The notes below the pieces were generated by a model. The model did no database searches. It was given only the letters and a program-made list of their open reading frames with translations, and was not told where the DNA came from. A stretch of DNA of 56,336 nt from Haplomitrium mnioides (lineage: Eukaryota > Marchantiophyta > Haplomitriopsida > Calobryales), in the NCBI GenBank assembly GCA_049999725.1, contig JBNGIS010020613.1:1-56336 (forward strand), in the 5' to 3' direction. This document shows positions 44,995 to 56,194 of this stretch, piece after piece. Position numbers and translations under genes: made by a program. Positions within the stretch are counted from its first letter, which is position 1, and each line of letters begins with the position of its first letter.

Positions 44995-45605
44995 ATATTC
45001 ACACAACAACACATCTTTGATATAGAAATTGATGGATATTACTTACTAGACTGCTTCTATAGCAACGATGCATCTTTCTAGTACATATAGAAGTCGATGG
45101 ATTTGGCTTACTAGATTACTTCTACTACAACGATAGAACTTTCTTGTAGATATATAAGTTGAGAGATCTTGCTTATTAGACTACTTCTTTTACAACAACA
45201 CATCTTTCTTGTAGATATAGAAGTCAATGGATTTTGCATACTAGACTTCTTCTACTACAATGACTTATCTTTGTTGCAAATATAGAAGCTAAGGGATCTT
45301 GCTTACTAAACTGCTTCTACTACAATGATGCATCTTTCTTGTAGATGTAGAAGTCATAGGATCTTGCTTATTAGGCTGCTTCTACTACAACTACATATTT
45401 TTCTTGCAGATATAGAAGTTGAGAGATCTTACTTACTAGACTAGTTCCTAGTTCTACTACAATGACGCATCTTTCTTGCAAATATAGAAGTTGAAGGATC
45501 TTGCGTGCTAGATTGCTTCTACTACAACGACTCATTTTTGTTGCAATATGGAAGATGAGGTTTCTTGTTTACTAGACTACTTCTATATTGTTTTTGTTGT
45601 ATACT
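44995..45605. repeat. 65-bp minisatellite, about nine copies
   Basis: The anchor GCTTCTACTACAA (or variant) recurs at about 45053, 45118, 45183, 45248, 45313, 45378, 45450, 45515 and 45579. That gives a period of 65 bp, with one copy lengthened by a 7-bp CTAGTTC duplication. Consensus parts: CATCTTTCTTGTAGATATAG, AAGTTGAGGGATCTTGCTTA, CTAGACTGCTTCTAC. No open frame runs through it. Confidence 0.9.
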
Positions 45606-46676
45606 CAAATGTTGATGGATATCATTTTTTAGATTACTTTGGTTTGTTTTTAGCCCCAAATGGATGTGCTTTTGATTTTACCAATAAGTGTGTCAGCCAA
45701 TGAATTGGAGCACTAAGACAAGATGCAGGAAATAAGAAGCACTTCTGGCACAATGATCCTTAGCAAGTGTGAAGATCTCTCAAGAACCACAAATTTCTCT
45801 CAAACAGATAGTAAGGAGTAGGGCGCATGATTCCTAGGAGGAAGATATGATCATGGCGGAAAGATGAGCAGAGGGAAGTGATCGCCAGCCAGAGGAGGGG
45901 TCCTATTTCAAGTGTCCAAAGTAGGCCAGCGGGAAGTCGTAGACCTCAGGAGGATGCAGAGATCGTGGTCGAGCAGGGGAGAAGGGAACGACCAACCTAG
46001 GCAAAGTGATCCGAGAAGAAAGAACGAATCCACAAGCAGACATCCGAAAGCAATCAGAGGAGGCAGATTGCGGACATGTCTTGCAGCGGCCAACAATCGG
46101 GAAGCAAGGATCGGGGAAGAAATGAGGAAGTAAGATTGTCACAAGGGTGTGCAAGGCTAGGGATGAGGGACGCCTCGATCCCGCAAGCGGAAGCGCGCCT
46201 GCAAGGGCCGATCCAACTCATTCTTCGAATCTGCGAATCCACGGAAATGTGGGAGCTCCAGGGAGTACGTGGATCTACGGGAAGCCGCCTTCCTAAGTGG
46301 AGATCCCACTTAAGGTGGTTCCGATCCATCTTACGACGTAGGAACCCCACTTAAGAGGGATCTGCGAAGAGCCCAACCGGGGATTTGTGAGGAAACGTCA
46401 AAATGGTGACATAGCATGGGTCTGGCCGAAGGAAAGCAGAAGATGTCGGAAGGGTGATTCATCAACGTTCTGACCAAGGAAGAACCAAGGATGCCGAAAG
46501 GGTGACTTAGTTGAGATCTGGCACGAGGAAAAGCAAAGGAGAGCCGAAAGGGAGATATATCATCGACCGGACTGACAAAGAGCAAAGGGAGTCCGCAGCG
46601 GCTCTTCGGATGACGTGACGAGTGCTGGAAGTCCGCGGAGCGATTTGAAAACATGGACGAAAGAGTGTAGTCCACG

Positions 46677-47050
46677 GGTCAACATCGGAAGAAGGGTTAG
46701 CACGACAGTCCGCCTACCCCTTTGCGGGGCGGCGTCGGGCAGCGTCCTTTAGACAACGTGGCGCTTTGAGAAGCAAGGAGAGGATTCTGAAGGTCAACTT
46801 TGGAAAGGAGTCAGCCGACGGTCCGCCTACCCGCTTTGCGGGGCGTCGGACGGCGCCTTTTGGATGACGTGGCGACTTAGGGAACCTCGGGCAAGTCAGA
46901 GGACACGTGGCAGCAAGGGAAAGCTCATCGGACCTTGGGCTGCGAGCAGGTCAACTTCGGAAGGAAGGGTCAAAGCGACGGTCAGCCTACCCCTTACGGG
47001 GCGGCGTTGGACGGCGGTGCTGCGGATGATGTGGCACGCGGAAGATAACT
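46677..47050 (+). promoter_or_regulatory. Three tandem GC-rich U3 units with ABRE/G-box-like ACGTGGC
   Basis: Units start at about 46677, 46791 and 46945 with GGTCAACWTCGGAAG/GGTCAACTTTGGAAAG. They run through GTCCGCCTACCCCTTTGCGG and GGCGTCGGACGGCG to TGACGTGGCG or a variant. CCCCTTTGCGGGG can form a short hairpin. ACGTGGC-type cores lie near 46757, 46868, 46904 and (CACGTGGCGC) 47219. In plants this core is bound by bZIP factors of the ABA/stress response; a regulatory role here is inference. Homologous units occur at 53920-54290. Confidence 0.5.
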
Positions 47051-48240
47051 AGGAATCTGCTAAGATTCCGTGGACCAGGTTCCGTTGTGCGCTTCAGAAC
47101 TCTTTTCCAAAGAGCTCTTCGGACCTGGCTCCGCGGGAATCTGCGAAGTCTCTATCCACAAGATTCCTCGGACGCACTGTTATCGTTGTACTTGTCGTTT
47201 CTCAACCAACTGATGGGACACGTGGCGCGCGCCTATTTTCCGTTGTAACGAGTTTAACGTCCATCAAAGCCACGCGTCGACACTGCCTTTTCCAAAGTTC
47301 ACGAAATTACCGACTTTCAAATGAGGCACGCTGGGGGGGTGTGGGATCGATGGGGGAGAGAAGGGGTATACCTTGAGAGATGTCGATGGATTCGAGGTTG
47401 ATGCACAAGCAATCTAAGAGCGCGAAGTGATTGCACGAGAAGGGAAATCACAACGAGGGGGGATGGAGTGAGAATCCAGTAAGAAGATCACGTGAAGCTG
47501 GTGAACTAGCTCAAGGGAAACTGGGGGATTTGAAGGTGGACTGAAGGGGCACCGAGGATTGTAGAGTGAGGAGCTCTGGGTGCTCGGACGATCCAGGTGA
47601 ACTCGTCTTTGCAGGCAGACCAAGGTGGAGGTGTATCGATATGGAGATCTAGAAGGGATTTTGGCCGGCTAAGACTTCGAGAGACGCCACCAAGGGAGGA
47701 CTTGGAGTCGCCTCTGCATTTTCTGTGCATGAGTGTCATGATCTTGGGCCAAGGAAATCGCAACAAGGGGCGGTTGGAGTAGGAATCCAGTGAGAGGGAT
47801 TCCGACCGGCTATGACTTTGGGAGAGGTTGCCATGTGAGGAGCTTGGGGTTGTCTCTGCCATTCCTTGAGCGGGAGTATCAATCTAGAGTGTTCGGAGTA
47901 CACTCTGATTTAATTCTTGAGTGGAGCTGAGAAGGAAGGGCTGCGTTAGTACCTGCAAACTACATAGTAAGACTCATTAAGGCTCGGAGTGGAGTGGGTT
48001 ACCTACAATCGGGGAGACTATGTTTTTCCAGAGGTGGAACTAAAATAAATCCTCTTCCTACCATGAGGAAGTAAAGTCAGGGCTTCTCGCAAGGGAAGTA
48101 GAAAAGCTATCTGGATAAGGGTGCGTGAGCGGTGGGTGTTGAGAAGATTGGAAGGTAACTGTGGAATCAGAAGGGAAGTATTGGTGATGGAATCAGTTCA
48201 GAGGGTCTTCAAGGACTCTGTTCCTAATTCCAGTACATAG

Positions 48241-48249
48241 TATAAATAG
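48241..48249 (+). promoter_or_regulatory. TATA box of the long LTR
   Basis: TATAAATAG on the plus strand in AT-rich context, in sense with gag downstream. Confidence 0.6.
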
Positions 48250-48862
48250 TTTGTATAGCGGAGTATAGTAGATTATTATTTTTCGTCTAAGTTCAAAGCA
48301 ACAGAGTAGTATCATATATATTAGAACAGTTGAGCAGACCCTGAGACAGCTCGAAAGGGGGAATGCAATCCCTGTGACAACTTAATGATCCTAGAGGGAA
48401 ATGTTCTCTGTTTATAATCCTGTTGTAGAACTTTGTGATTCATCCATCTTATGATAGTTGAGATCTGTTGTACTCGATCTATGACAACTCTGAAAGGGGG
48501 AGTCCAGACTTCTGTAATTGTTCTTGGGTACAGGATACAACACCTTTCTGCCCCAATTACATATAAGGTGGCAGGACCTCGAGTTTTGGGTCCTTGGAAT
48601 ACACGGACAGAATTACACGAGGAAGATTGAGTGTGGAGAATGCTGACATGAGTGGTGAATGAATGAGTTGAGTGTAGTCTGAAGAGAGTAAGTGGTGAAT
48701 CAAAGGCTAGTAAGGAAAGCAAGAATCTGAAAAGCCTTAAAGCGATAACTGGCAAGGGGCCATCTCAGAAAAGAACCTGAATGCTCCCAATTTGTCCTCG
48801 CCTGCATCCAAAGAGGTGATTGTGAAGGCTAAGGCCGGAAACAGGGGTGTGACATAAAATTT

Positions 48863-48881
48863 TGGCGCTAGAAGGAGGGCC
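48863..48881 (+). other. Primer-binding site of the TR-GAG-like element
   Basis: TGGCGCTAGAAGGAGGGCC, eight bases after the LTR end, a PBS type common in plant gypsy elements. The primer tRNA was not identified. Confidence 0.75.
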
Positions 48882-49042
48882 AAAGGTTTGAAAGCCTAAG
48901 GTCTGAAGGCCAAAGGTTTGAAGAAACCTAAGACCAACCCAAACTAGAGATACCGCTTGGTGCACTTGAGACTCAATTCAGTTGGTAAGGAAGCCACTCT
49001 TGAGAAACAGAGCAACCGGGAGGTTGAGCCTGTCAAGGCAGA

Positions 49043-50486
49043 GTGGCGGAAAGAAGAAACTCTTGGGTGGAAGTGGTAGTGGCCAGTGGGGGGATGGCCA
49101 ATCCTATACCACCTTCTCGACTTCAGGGACGATTCAAATACAAGTCCTTCAAGGGAGGCCCGAAGGATGACCCAGATGCCTGGTTGGACGACTTGGAGAA
49201 TACTGCAGTAGCAAATGGTGAGGCTCATGTGAAGATTGGAATCTTGCCAACAGTGTTGAAGGGAGAGGCTCAGCCCTGGTACAAAGATTTTCCCAACAAT
49301 GTAAAGGGGGATTGGCATGCATTCAAAGCAGCCTTTATAGCAGAATTCTGAGGGATCGAAGAAGAGACAGAAGCATTGATCAAGATGGGTCAACTCCAAA
49401 TGAAGAAAAAGGAGTCAGTGAAGAAATTCCTACAACGTTTCAAGAAGGTGGCGCAGAAGTTGAACCTGCCAGCCACTGACGGGATGCTCGCAGCTTGGTT
49501 CTTGGCAGCGTTACCCAGAGGAATTGGAACTTGGGTACGCCAGACGGATCCACAGACTCTAGAAGAAGCTGTCAAAGCAGCACAATCCCACGTCAAGGCT
49601 ACTATTACCAGTTCCCGGAGGAAGACGAGGTCCAAGTATGACTCTAATGACTCTTTAGACACCTCGGACAGTGACGAGGAAAAGGATCAGAGTTTTGAGT
49701 CCTCTTCGGAAAGCGAGAATGAGGCCAGTAGCAGCAGCTCAGAGGAGGACATGACATCTAGAAGGAAGAAAAAGAAGAAGGATCTGAAGAAGAAGAAGCA
49801 TATCAAGGAGAGTAGTCATCGCAAGGGTGCCAGCAAAGTAAGATACAAGAAAGCTGAAACCGAACCTGAAGCAAGCAAGAAGCTAGGGGGGAGGGATTGA
49901 ATTGAGGAGCTGAGCAACAAACTAGAAGCGACAAACATACTTTTGGCAGGAATTAAGTGGAGGGCAGGCCCCTGCCAACAAGGAGAGTTGGAGTCTGGTG
50001 CGTCAGGTGCAAGCAGTATGGACATTCCCCCCAGGAATGTCCAAACAACACAAATGCTGTGCACTATGTGAGAGAAGAAGCGCCAGAATACATCAGGGAG
50101 GAAGTGGAGTATGTCTTGGAGGAGGCCCCAGAAACAGTGTATCAAATAAGCGGAGGACCTTGGACAATTCTGAGCAGGCCTGCAGGAGGGAACGCAGGAA
50201 CGATGAATCAGTGGGTTGCCTCACGGCCACCCAGGACCACAATCATGGTCTGTTGGAATTGTAGCTAGCCTGGCCACATTTCATCAAGCTATCCAGAGCC
50301 GCGGAAGAGCAGTTATGGCCAATCACAGCCCCTGTGCTTCCAATGCAAAATGGAGGGGCATGTGGCGATGAATTGTCCAAACCGAAGACCCAATGCTTCC
50401 CCTGGGCCAATCGCGAATCCTCCTCCCCCCTCAAATTTCAATCTGATCATGCTAGAGTTGGAGGAGGAAGCCGAGTTGCCGGGCTG
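49043..50486 (+). pseudogene. Gag polyprotein of the TR-GAG-like element
   Basis: Capsid part: SRLQGRFKYKSFKGGPKDDP, DAWLDDLENTAVANGE, GEAQPWYKDFPNNVKGDWHA, FKAAFIAEF, a TGA at 49349 (R expected), then QLQMKKKESVKKFLQRFKKV and AAWFLAALPRGIGTWVRQTD. It is followed by a very acidic/serine region (SESENEASSSSSEED) and a basic run of RRKKKKK and KKKHIKE. After a stop (49898) and a frameshift near 49957 come three zinc knuckles: CVRCKQYGHSPQEC, CWNCS*PGHISSSY (degraded) and CFQCKMEGHVAMNC. Gag packages element RNA. The few stops suggest recent decay. Confidence 0.85.
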
Positions 50487-50559
50487 AGAGACTTCCACTT
50501 TCGAGGATTGTTTCCAGATGGTCACCTGGGCCAAGACCAAGAACAGAAGCCAAAATAAG

Positions 50560-51636
50560 TCGGAGTGGAGAGCTCAGAAGAGAGTGGCGTAAGCAACCTC
50601 ACCACGCAATGATTCAGATTATAGGAGGGATAATCCAAAATGGTTCTACCCGGAGGAGCAGGACCAGGTGAGGAGGCAATTAGAGGCTTTGGAGGCTCTA
50701 GAACAAGGGCAGGCAACAGAGGAGACCCTCAAGGAAGTCCAAAAGCAGTAGGGAGGAAACCAAGAGGTACAGAAGACAGTTGAAACTGCAGAAGAGGGGA
50801 CAAAAGCCCACCCCTATAGCATTCAAACGGACGTAATAAATTGTCCTGTCATGGCCATAGTGAGCTAACTGATCAAGGATAGCCCATTGTATCAAAGACA
50901 ACTTCATGAAATGTTGATGGGAGCTAGGAGGAGAAGAAGGCTACTCAAGGTGGGAATTCCAGTAGATCTGCAATTGGTATGTGAGGACAAAGGGGCTCCT
51001 GAGATTGACATACAGATAGCAAGTTGCACATTGTCATTAGTGCCTGTGGATGGAGGGGCATGCGTCAACATCATGGTGGAGGAGACTACTCACAAGTTGG
51101 GATTCACGAAATTCTAGCACATAGCCCAAATCATGAGACTGGCGGATGGGTCGCGCGTGAAGCCATTGGGCTCCCTCCTGCAAATTCCAACATTCATCGG
51201 AGGGAAAGAATTCAAGCTTAATTATCCGGTGATGCGACCTGCGAGAGGATCCCCCTACCTGGTGCTGATCGGAAGACCGTGGTTGTATGGGGCCAGAGTA
51301 ATGCACAACTGGAGAAACTCTACACTGGTATTCGGCCCCGAAAAAACGACAATACATTATGGTCCTATTTCTCACTTAAGGGAAACGCAGTCAGAAGCTG
51401 AGTACGATAGTGAGTGGTCCGAAGAGGAGGAAGAATCAGAGTACCACTACTGGGTGCAAATGGTGGCTGAAGTGACAGAGGAGGATCTGTCGGAGGAGGG
51501 TGTGGGGTCTGTCAACCAAATCGAAACATATACTTGTGATAGAATAGAGCACCAAGAGAAGATGGCTGAGAATCAGGAGGAGAAAGGAGAGGGCCCAATT
51601 ATGACACCATCAAAGATGGCCAGCCAGCGAAGGTAA
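50560..51636 (+). pseudogene. Linker and aspartic protease of the TR-GAG-like element
   Basis: Same-family linker frames (NPKWFYPEEQDQVRRQLEAL, HPYSIQTDVINCPVMAI with stops) lead to YQRQLHEMLMGARRRRRLLK and VGIPVDLQLVCEDKGAPEID. The protease core VPVDGGACVNIMVEETTHKL follows near 51040 (catalytic D in DGG). Then come MRLADGSRVKPLGSLLQIPT, LVLIGRPWLYGARVMHNWRN and an acidic tail ending in TAA at 51636. In autonomous relatives RT follows here; instead only about 150 bp separate the stop from the PPT. Stops near 50865 and 51115. Confidence 0.8.
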
Positions 51637-51640
51637 AATT

Positions 51641-51666
51641 ATGTGTATGTGTGTGTGTGTGTGTTT
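51641..51666. repeat. (GT)n microsatellite
   Basis: About 10 GT dinucleotides with one interruption, just after the protease stop. Confidence 0.9.
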
Positions 51667-51787
51667 CGTAGGGAGGGCGTTTTGTGGGGTTGTTTCACAA
51701 AAGTTACAGAGTCAAGTCAGCGACCATCCAACAGAGGTACCAGAAAATTGAGGGAGAAGAAGTGTGTTCGCATGGATGTTTCACACT

Positions 51788-51801
51788 TGAAGGGGGAGTT
51801 A
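51788..51801 (+). other. Polypurine tract of the TR-GAG-like element
   Basis: TGAAGGGGGAGTTA immediately before TGTCAGCC of the 3' LTR. Confidence 0.75.
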
Positions 51802-54800
51802 TGTCAGCCAGTGAATTGGAGCACTAAGATAGGATGCAGGAAATAAGAAGCACTTCTGGCACAATGATCCTTAGCAAGTGTGAAGATCTCTCAAGAACCA
51901 CGAATTTCTCTTAAACAGATAGTAAAGAGCAGGGCGCATGATTCTTATGAGGAAGATAGGATCATGGCGGAAAGATGAGCAGAGGGAAGTGATCGCCAGT
52001 CAGAGGAGGGGTTCTATTTCAAGTGTCCGAAGTAGGCCAGTGGGAAGCCGTAGACCTCAAAAGGATGTAGGGATCGTGGTCTGTGAAGCTAAAGGCTTCG
52101 CCGATTTCTCCTCATGTGACTTTGATGTTGAGTGCACATTGATTATGAGAGGTGGGTTGAAGTGTGGCTGCAATCATCAATACACAACAAAATCTACAAA
52201 GAAAGAATACTCAACACAAAAATATTTTGGAAATCCTCACTCTTTACTCCAAATGCTCTCACACAAATCACTCTTGCTCTCACCCTTCTAACTCTCAACA
52301 CACTCCTCACTCTATGAAATACTACCCCTCAAGTGTTTGCCCTCCAATGAGTCTTCAAAGTAGCTCCTCCAAGAGCTCCTCCAAGCGCTTCTCCAAAGGT
52401 CTCTCACAACTCTCAAATCTCCAAATGGAAACCAAGTCCCCAACTCAAGCTCCTCTCCTCTCTTCTCCTCCTCTTTATATACTAGTCTAGATAATAACTA
52501 GAAGTAAAACTAAATATTCTATCACCCTAAGTAAAGAATCTACGGTGATTATCTCACTAATTATTAATTCCTACAAGTGCTCCTCAAGTATCTCCACCTT
52601 TTGTTTTCTTCTTCAAGAAGAAGCTTCTCATTTGGAGCTTCTCTTGTCAAAGAATCTCAACAATTGGTCCAAGACTTTTCTACCTTGTATTTGTCCCTAC
52701 AAACAATTCCTAAGATGATACTTCGAGATTCCCTCAAAGTCCTCTTTAGTCTATTCTAGAAGAATCTCTATAAAATCATTAATACTAAGTCAATTTTCCT
52801 GTAATATACCTTGTTGGAAAGCTTGTCAAGTAAGCTTTCTACCCATATAATAATATTTTTATTTTCTAATTTATAGACACTCTCTGTTTTGACTTTTCCG
52901 AAGCTCACTTTTGTAACTTTGACCGGTTATAACTTCCGGTTTACAAGAGCTTTTTCACTTCTGTAAATTGGTACTAATTACTTAAGCACTATTATATCCC
53001 TGTATAAAATATTAGTTTCTAAACATTTATAATAAGAACATAATTTACTCTGTACTCAATTCTACACATATTAAAGAAAACCGATTAAATCTAAGTTTCT
53101 CCTCATAACTTCTATGTCTTCTCCATACTTCATCAAAGTGCATCTCATGCTATGATAGGGGTTTAGGCACATTAGCATCTTCACAAAACCATCCCATGCC
53201 TTCACAGGTTGAGCAGGGGAGAAGGGAACGACCAACCCAGGCAAAGTGATCCGAGAAGAAAAAACGAATCCACAAGCAGACATCCGAAAGCAATCAGAGG
53301 AGGCAGATCGTGGACATGTCCTGCAGCGGCCAACAATCGGGAAGCAAGGATTGGGGAAGAAATGAGGAGGTAAGATCGTCACAAGGGTGTGCAAGGCCAG
53401 GGAAGAGGGATACCTTAATCCCGCAAGCAGAAGCGTGCCTGCAAGGGCCGATCCAACTCATTCTTCGAATCCGCGAATCCACGGAAACGTGGCAGCTCCA
53501 AGGAGTCCGCGGATCTACGCAAAGTCGCCTTCTTAAGTGGAGATCCCACTTAAGGTGGTTCCGATCCATCTTACGATGTGGGAACCCCACTTCAGAGGGA
53601 TCTGCGAAGAGCCCGATTGGGGATCTGCGAGGAAGCGTCGAAAGGGTGACATAGCGTGGGTCTGGTCGAAGGAAAGCGGAAGATGCCGGAAGGGTGATTC
53701 ATCAATGTTCTGACCAAGGAAGAACCAAGGAAGCCGAAAGGGTGACTTAGCAGAGATCTGGCAGGAGGAAAAGCAAAGGAGAGCCGAAAGGGAGATAAAT
53801 CATCGATCAGACCGACGAAGAGCGAAGGGAGTCCGCAGCGGCTCTTCGGATGACGTGGCGAGCGTTGGAAGTCTACGGAGCGATTTGGAAACGTGGACGA
53901 AGGAGAGTGTAGTCCACGGGTCAACATCGGAAGAAGGGTCAGCACGACGGTCCGCCTACCCCCTTGCGGAGCGGCGTCGGGCGACGCCCTTCGGACAACG
54001 TGGTGCTTTGAGAAGCGAGGAGAGGATTCCAAAGGTCAACTTTGGAAAGGAGTCAGCCAACGATCCGCCTACCCCCTTTGCAAGGCTGCGTCGGACGGCG
54101 CCTTTCGGATGACGTGGCGAGTCATGGAACCTCGGGCAAGTCAAAGGACACGTGGTAGCAAGGGAAAGCTCATCGGACCTCGGGCCGCAAGCAGGTCAAC
54201 TTCGGAAGGAAGGGTCAAAGCGACAGTCAGCCTACCCCTTGCAAGGCAGCGTCGGACGGCGGTGCTGCAGATGATGTGGTACGTGGACGATAACTGGGAA
54301 TCTGCTGAGATTCCGTGGACCGGGTTCCGTAGGGCGCTTCAGAACTCTTTTTTGAAGAGTTCTTCGGACCTGACTCTGCGGGAATATGTGGAATCTCTAT
54401 CTTCAAGATTCCTCGGACGCTCTGTTATCATTGTACTTGTTGTTTCTTGACCAACTGACGAGACACGCGGCGTGCGCCTATTCTCCGTTGTAATGAGTTT
54501 AACGTCCATCAGAGCCACGCGTCGACACTTCCTTTTTCGAAGTTCACGGAATTACCGACTTTCAAACGAGGCACGCTAGGGGGCGCGGGATCGCTGGGGG
54601 AGAGAAGGGGTATACCTTGAGAGACGCCAATGGATTCAAGGTTGATGCACAAGCACTCTAAGAGCACAAAGTGACTGCACGAGAAGGGAAATCGCAACGA
54701 GGGGGGATGGAGTGAGAATCATGTGAAACAGGTGAATTAGCTCAAGGGGAACCAGGGGATTCGGAGGTGGACTGGAGGGGCACTGAGGATTGCAGAGTGA

Positions 54801-55264
54801 GGAGCTCTGGGTGCTCGGGCAATCCAGGTGAACTCGTCCTTGCAGGCGAACTAGGGCGGAGGTGTATCGATACAGAGATCTAGAAGGGATTTTGGCCGAC
54901 TATGACTTTGGGAGAGGCCACCAAGGGAGGACTTGGGGTCGCCTCTGCATTTTCTGTGCATGAGTGTCACGATTTTGGGCCAAGGAAATCGCATTGAGGA
55001 GTGGTTGGAGTAGGAATCCAGTGAGAGGGATTCCGGCCAGCTATGACTTTGGGAGAGGTTGCCAGGTGAGGAGCTTGGGGTTGTATCTGCCATTCATTGT
55101 GCGGGAGTATCAATCCAGAGTGTTTGGAGTACACTCTAATTTAATTCCTGACTGGAGTTGAGAAAGGGGGGTTGCGTTAGTACTCGCGTACTGTGGAGTA
55201 AGACTCATCAAGGCTCGGAGTGGAGTGGGTTACCTACAGTCGGGGAGACTATGTTTTTCCAAAG
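51802..55264 (+). repeat. 3' LTR of the TR-GAG-like element, interrupted and truncated
   Basis: 51802-52081 aligns with 45691-45970, and 53211-55260 aligns with 45971-48029. A 1,125-bp insertion with its target duplication lies between them. The end is cut by TIR transposon copy 3. ABRE-like units are at 53920-54290. Small deletions occur (e.g. near 54720). Divergence from the 5' LTR looks like several percent. Confidence 0.85.
52082..53206. mobile_element. 1.1-kb TG...CA insertion, probable solo LTR
   Basis: It starts TGTGAAGCTAAAGGC and ends CATGCCTTCACA, so it has TG...CA ends within a 7-bp inverted TGTGAAG/CTTCACA. It is flanked by GGTC (52078-52081) and GGTT (53207-53210). The uninterrupted LTR at 45967-45970 has a single GGTC, so the right copy probably changed C to T at a CpG. 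It contains a TATA-like CTTTATATACTAG near 52470 on plus. No coding sequence. A solo LTR fits best; a short-TIR non-autonomous DNA element is the alternative. Confidence 0.65.
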
Positions 55265-55639
55265 AACAACCGCTACTTTGAACCAAGAACCGCTACTAAG
55301 TTCCTGTTTCACTTGGCAATCGAATTTTGTTTTTTGAAGATTTGTCATTCAAAAACATCAAATTTAAGACTAAAATCTTCTTTTCGAAAAAAAAGAAGTT
55401 TTTTATGAACAAAAAATGCATATTTTCCATTTAGATTGTATTTCAAATATTTTTTTTAGAAAGAGAACTTAAAAAAAAACATTTTGATTATTCAATTATT
55501 GTGAAAAAGCTTGACACTATTGAAAATAAATTAAATTCAAGAAAAAAGAAATAAAAAATATATATATTTCGATAGAAGAAAGTTACAGGAAAACCTAAAT
55601 GTCTATTCGGATAAGGGCTTTAAACCTGACTTGGAGCAT

Positions 55640-55920
55640 CGTAGCCAACAAAGTCTATGCAAGCATAGACTCCAAACCACAACCGTAAAGCCTATGCACG
55701 CATAGACTCCGAACAAGAATCCTAAATACTCTGCTTGCTTTCACTCTCAACAAGAACAACGAAGCCATGCACGCATGGACTTTGAACTACAATCCAACAG
55801 CAAAAACACGCCAAGCATCTAAAGAAGAACCCTACAGCCTATGCAAGCATGGACATTGAACAAGAACCCTTTGATGAATGGGTGCCGATACTCCGAACAA
55901 CAACTGCATAGCTTAAGCGT
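55640..55920. repeat. Subterminal palindrome array, copy 3
   Basis: It includes AGTCTATGCAAGCATAGACT at 55652-55671 (9-bp perfect arms), CTATGCACGCATAG near 55692, CCATGCACGCATGG near 55765 and CTATGCAAGCATGG near 55841. Spacers are related to GAACAAGAACCCTA. Confidence 0.8.
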
Positions 55921-56194
55921 GAAGGGGAACCAGAGAAGAACTACAAATCCTAAAATGCGCAAAGAAACTAAACAATGTGCAAAGCCTACACATAATTCTG
56001 AGATTAGAAATTGAGATCAAACCATTCTTGGACTATCAAAAGGGTCAACTTATTCTTAGGAGAAATAAATGGAATCTTGATGAAAGACTTGTAGTAAAAT
56101 GAAAGAACATTGAGATGAAATTTTTGGCAAAAAAGATTAAGAAAAAATAAATTTTATTATAAAGGAAAATAGTACAAACATTTTATCAAACAAT

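Larger units (their letters stand above)
45691..48854 (+). repeat. 5' LTR of the TR-GAG-like element
   Basis: 3,164 bp from TGTCAGCC to GTGTGACA. It contains three tandem GC-rich units with ACGTGGC motifs (46677-47050) and a TATA box TATAAATAG at 48241-48249, about 600 bp before the LTR end. The part before the TATA box therefore makes a U3 of ~2.5 kb. This copy is uninterrupted and shows the empty sites for both insertions found in the 3' LTR. Confidence 0.88.
45691..55264 (+). mobile_element. Gypsy-like LTR element with 3.16-kb LTRs, gag and protease only (TR-GAG-like)
   Basis: The left LTR (45691-48854) and right LTR (from 51802) start TGTCAGCCARTGAATTGG. The left one ends GGTGTGACA and is followed by PBS TGGCGCTAGAAGGAGGGCC. 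The internal region is only 2.95 kb and codes for gag, zinc knuckles and an aspartic protease. RT, RNase H and integrase are absent, so it must depend on another element. The right LTR is interrupted at 52082-53206 and broken at 55265 by TIR transposon copy 3. The rest of that LTR (about 0.8 kb) and the right TSD lie beyond the window. The region is markedly GC-richer than its surroundings. Confidence 0.85.

Noticed and set aside
46054-46354. Overlapping open frames on both strands in the GC-rich LTR (also 53294-53654)
   Set aside because: They arise from low stop-codon density in GC-rich LTR sequence. The two LTRs do not conserve frame, and no motif is present.
49390-50145. Minus-strand open frames over the gag region
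   Set aside because: Antisense shadows of gag and its charged linker, which is well supported on the plus strand.
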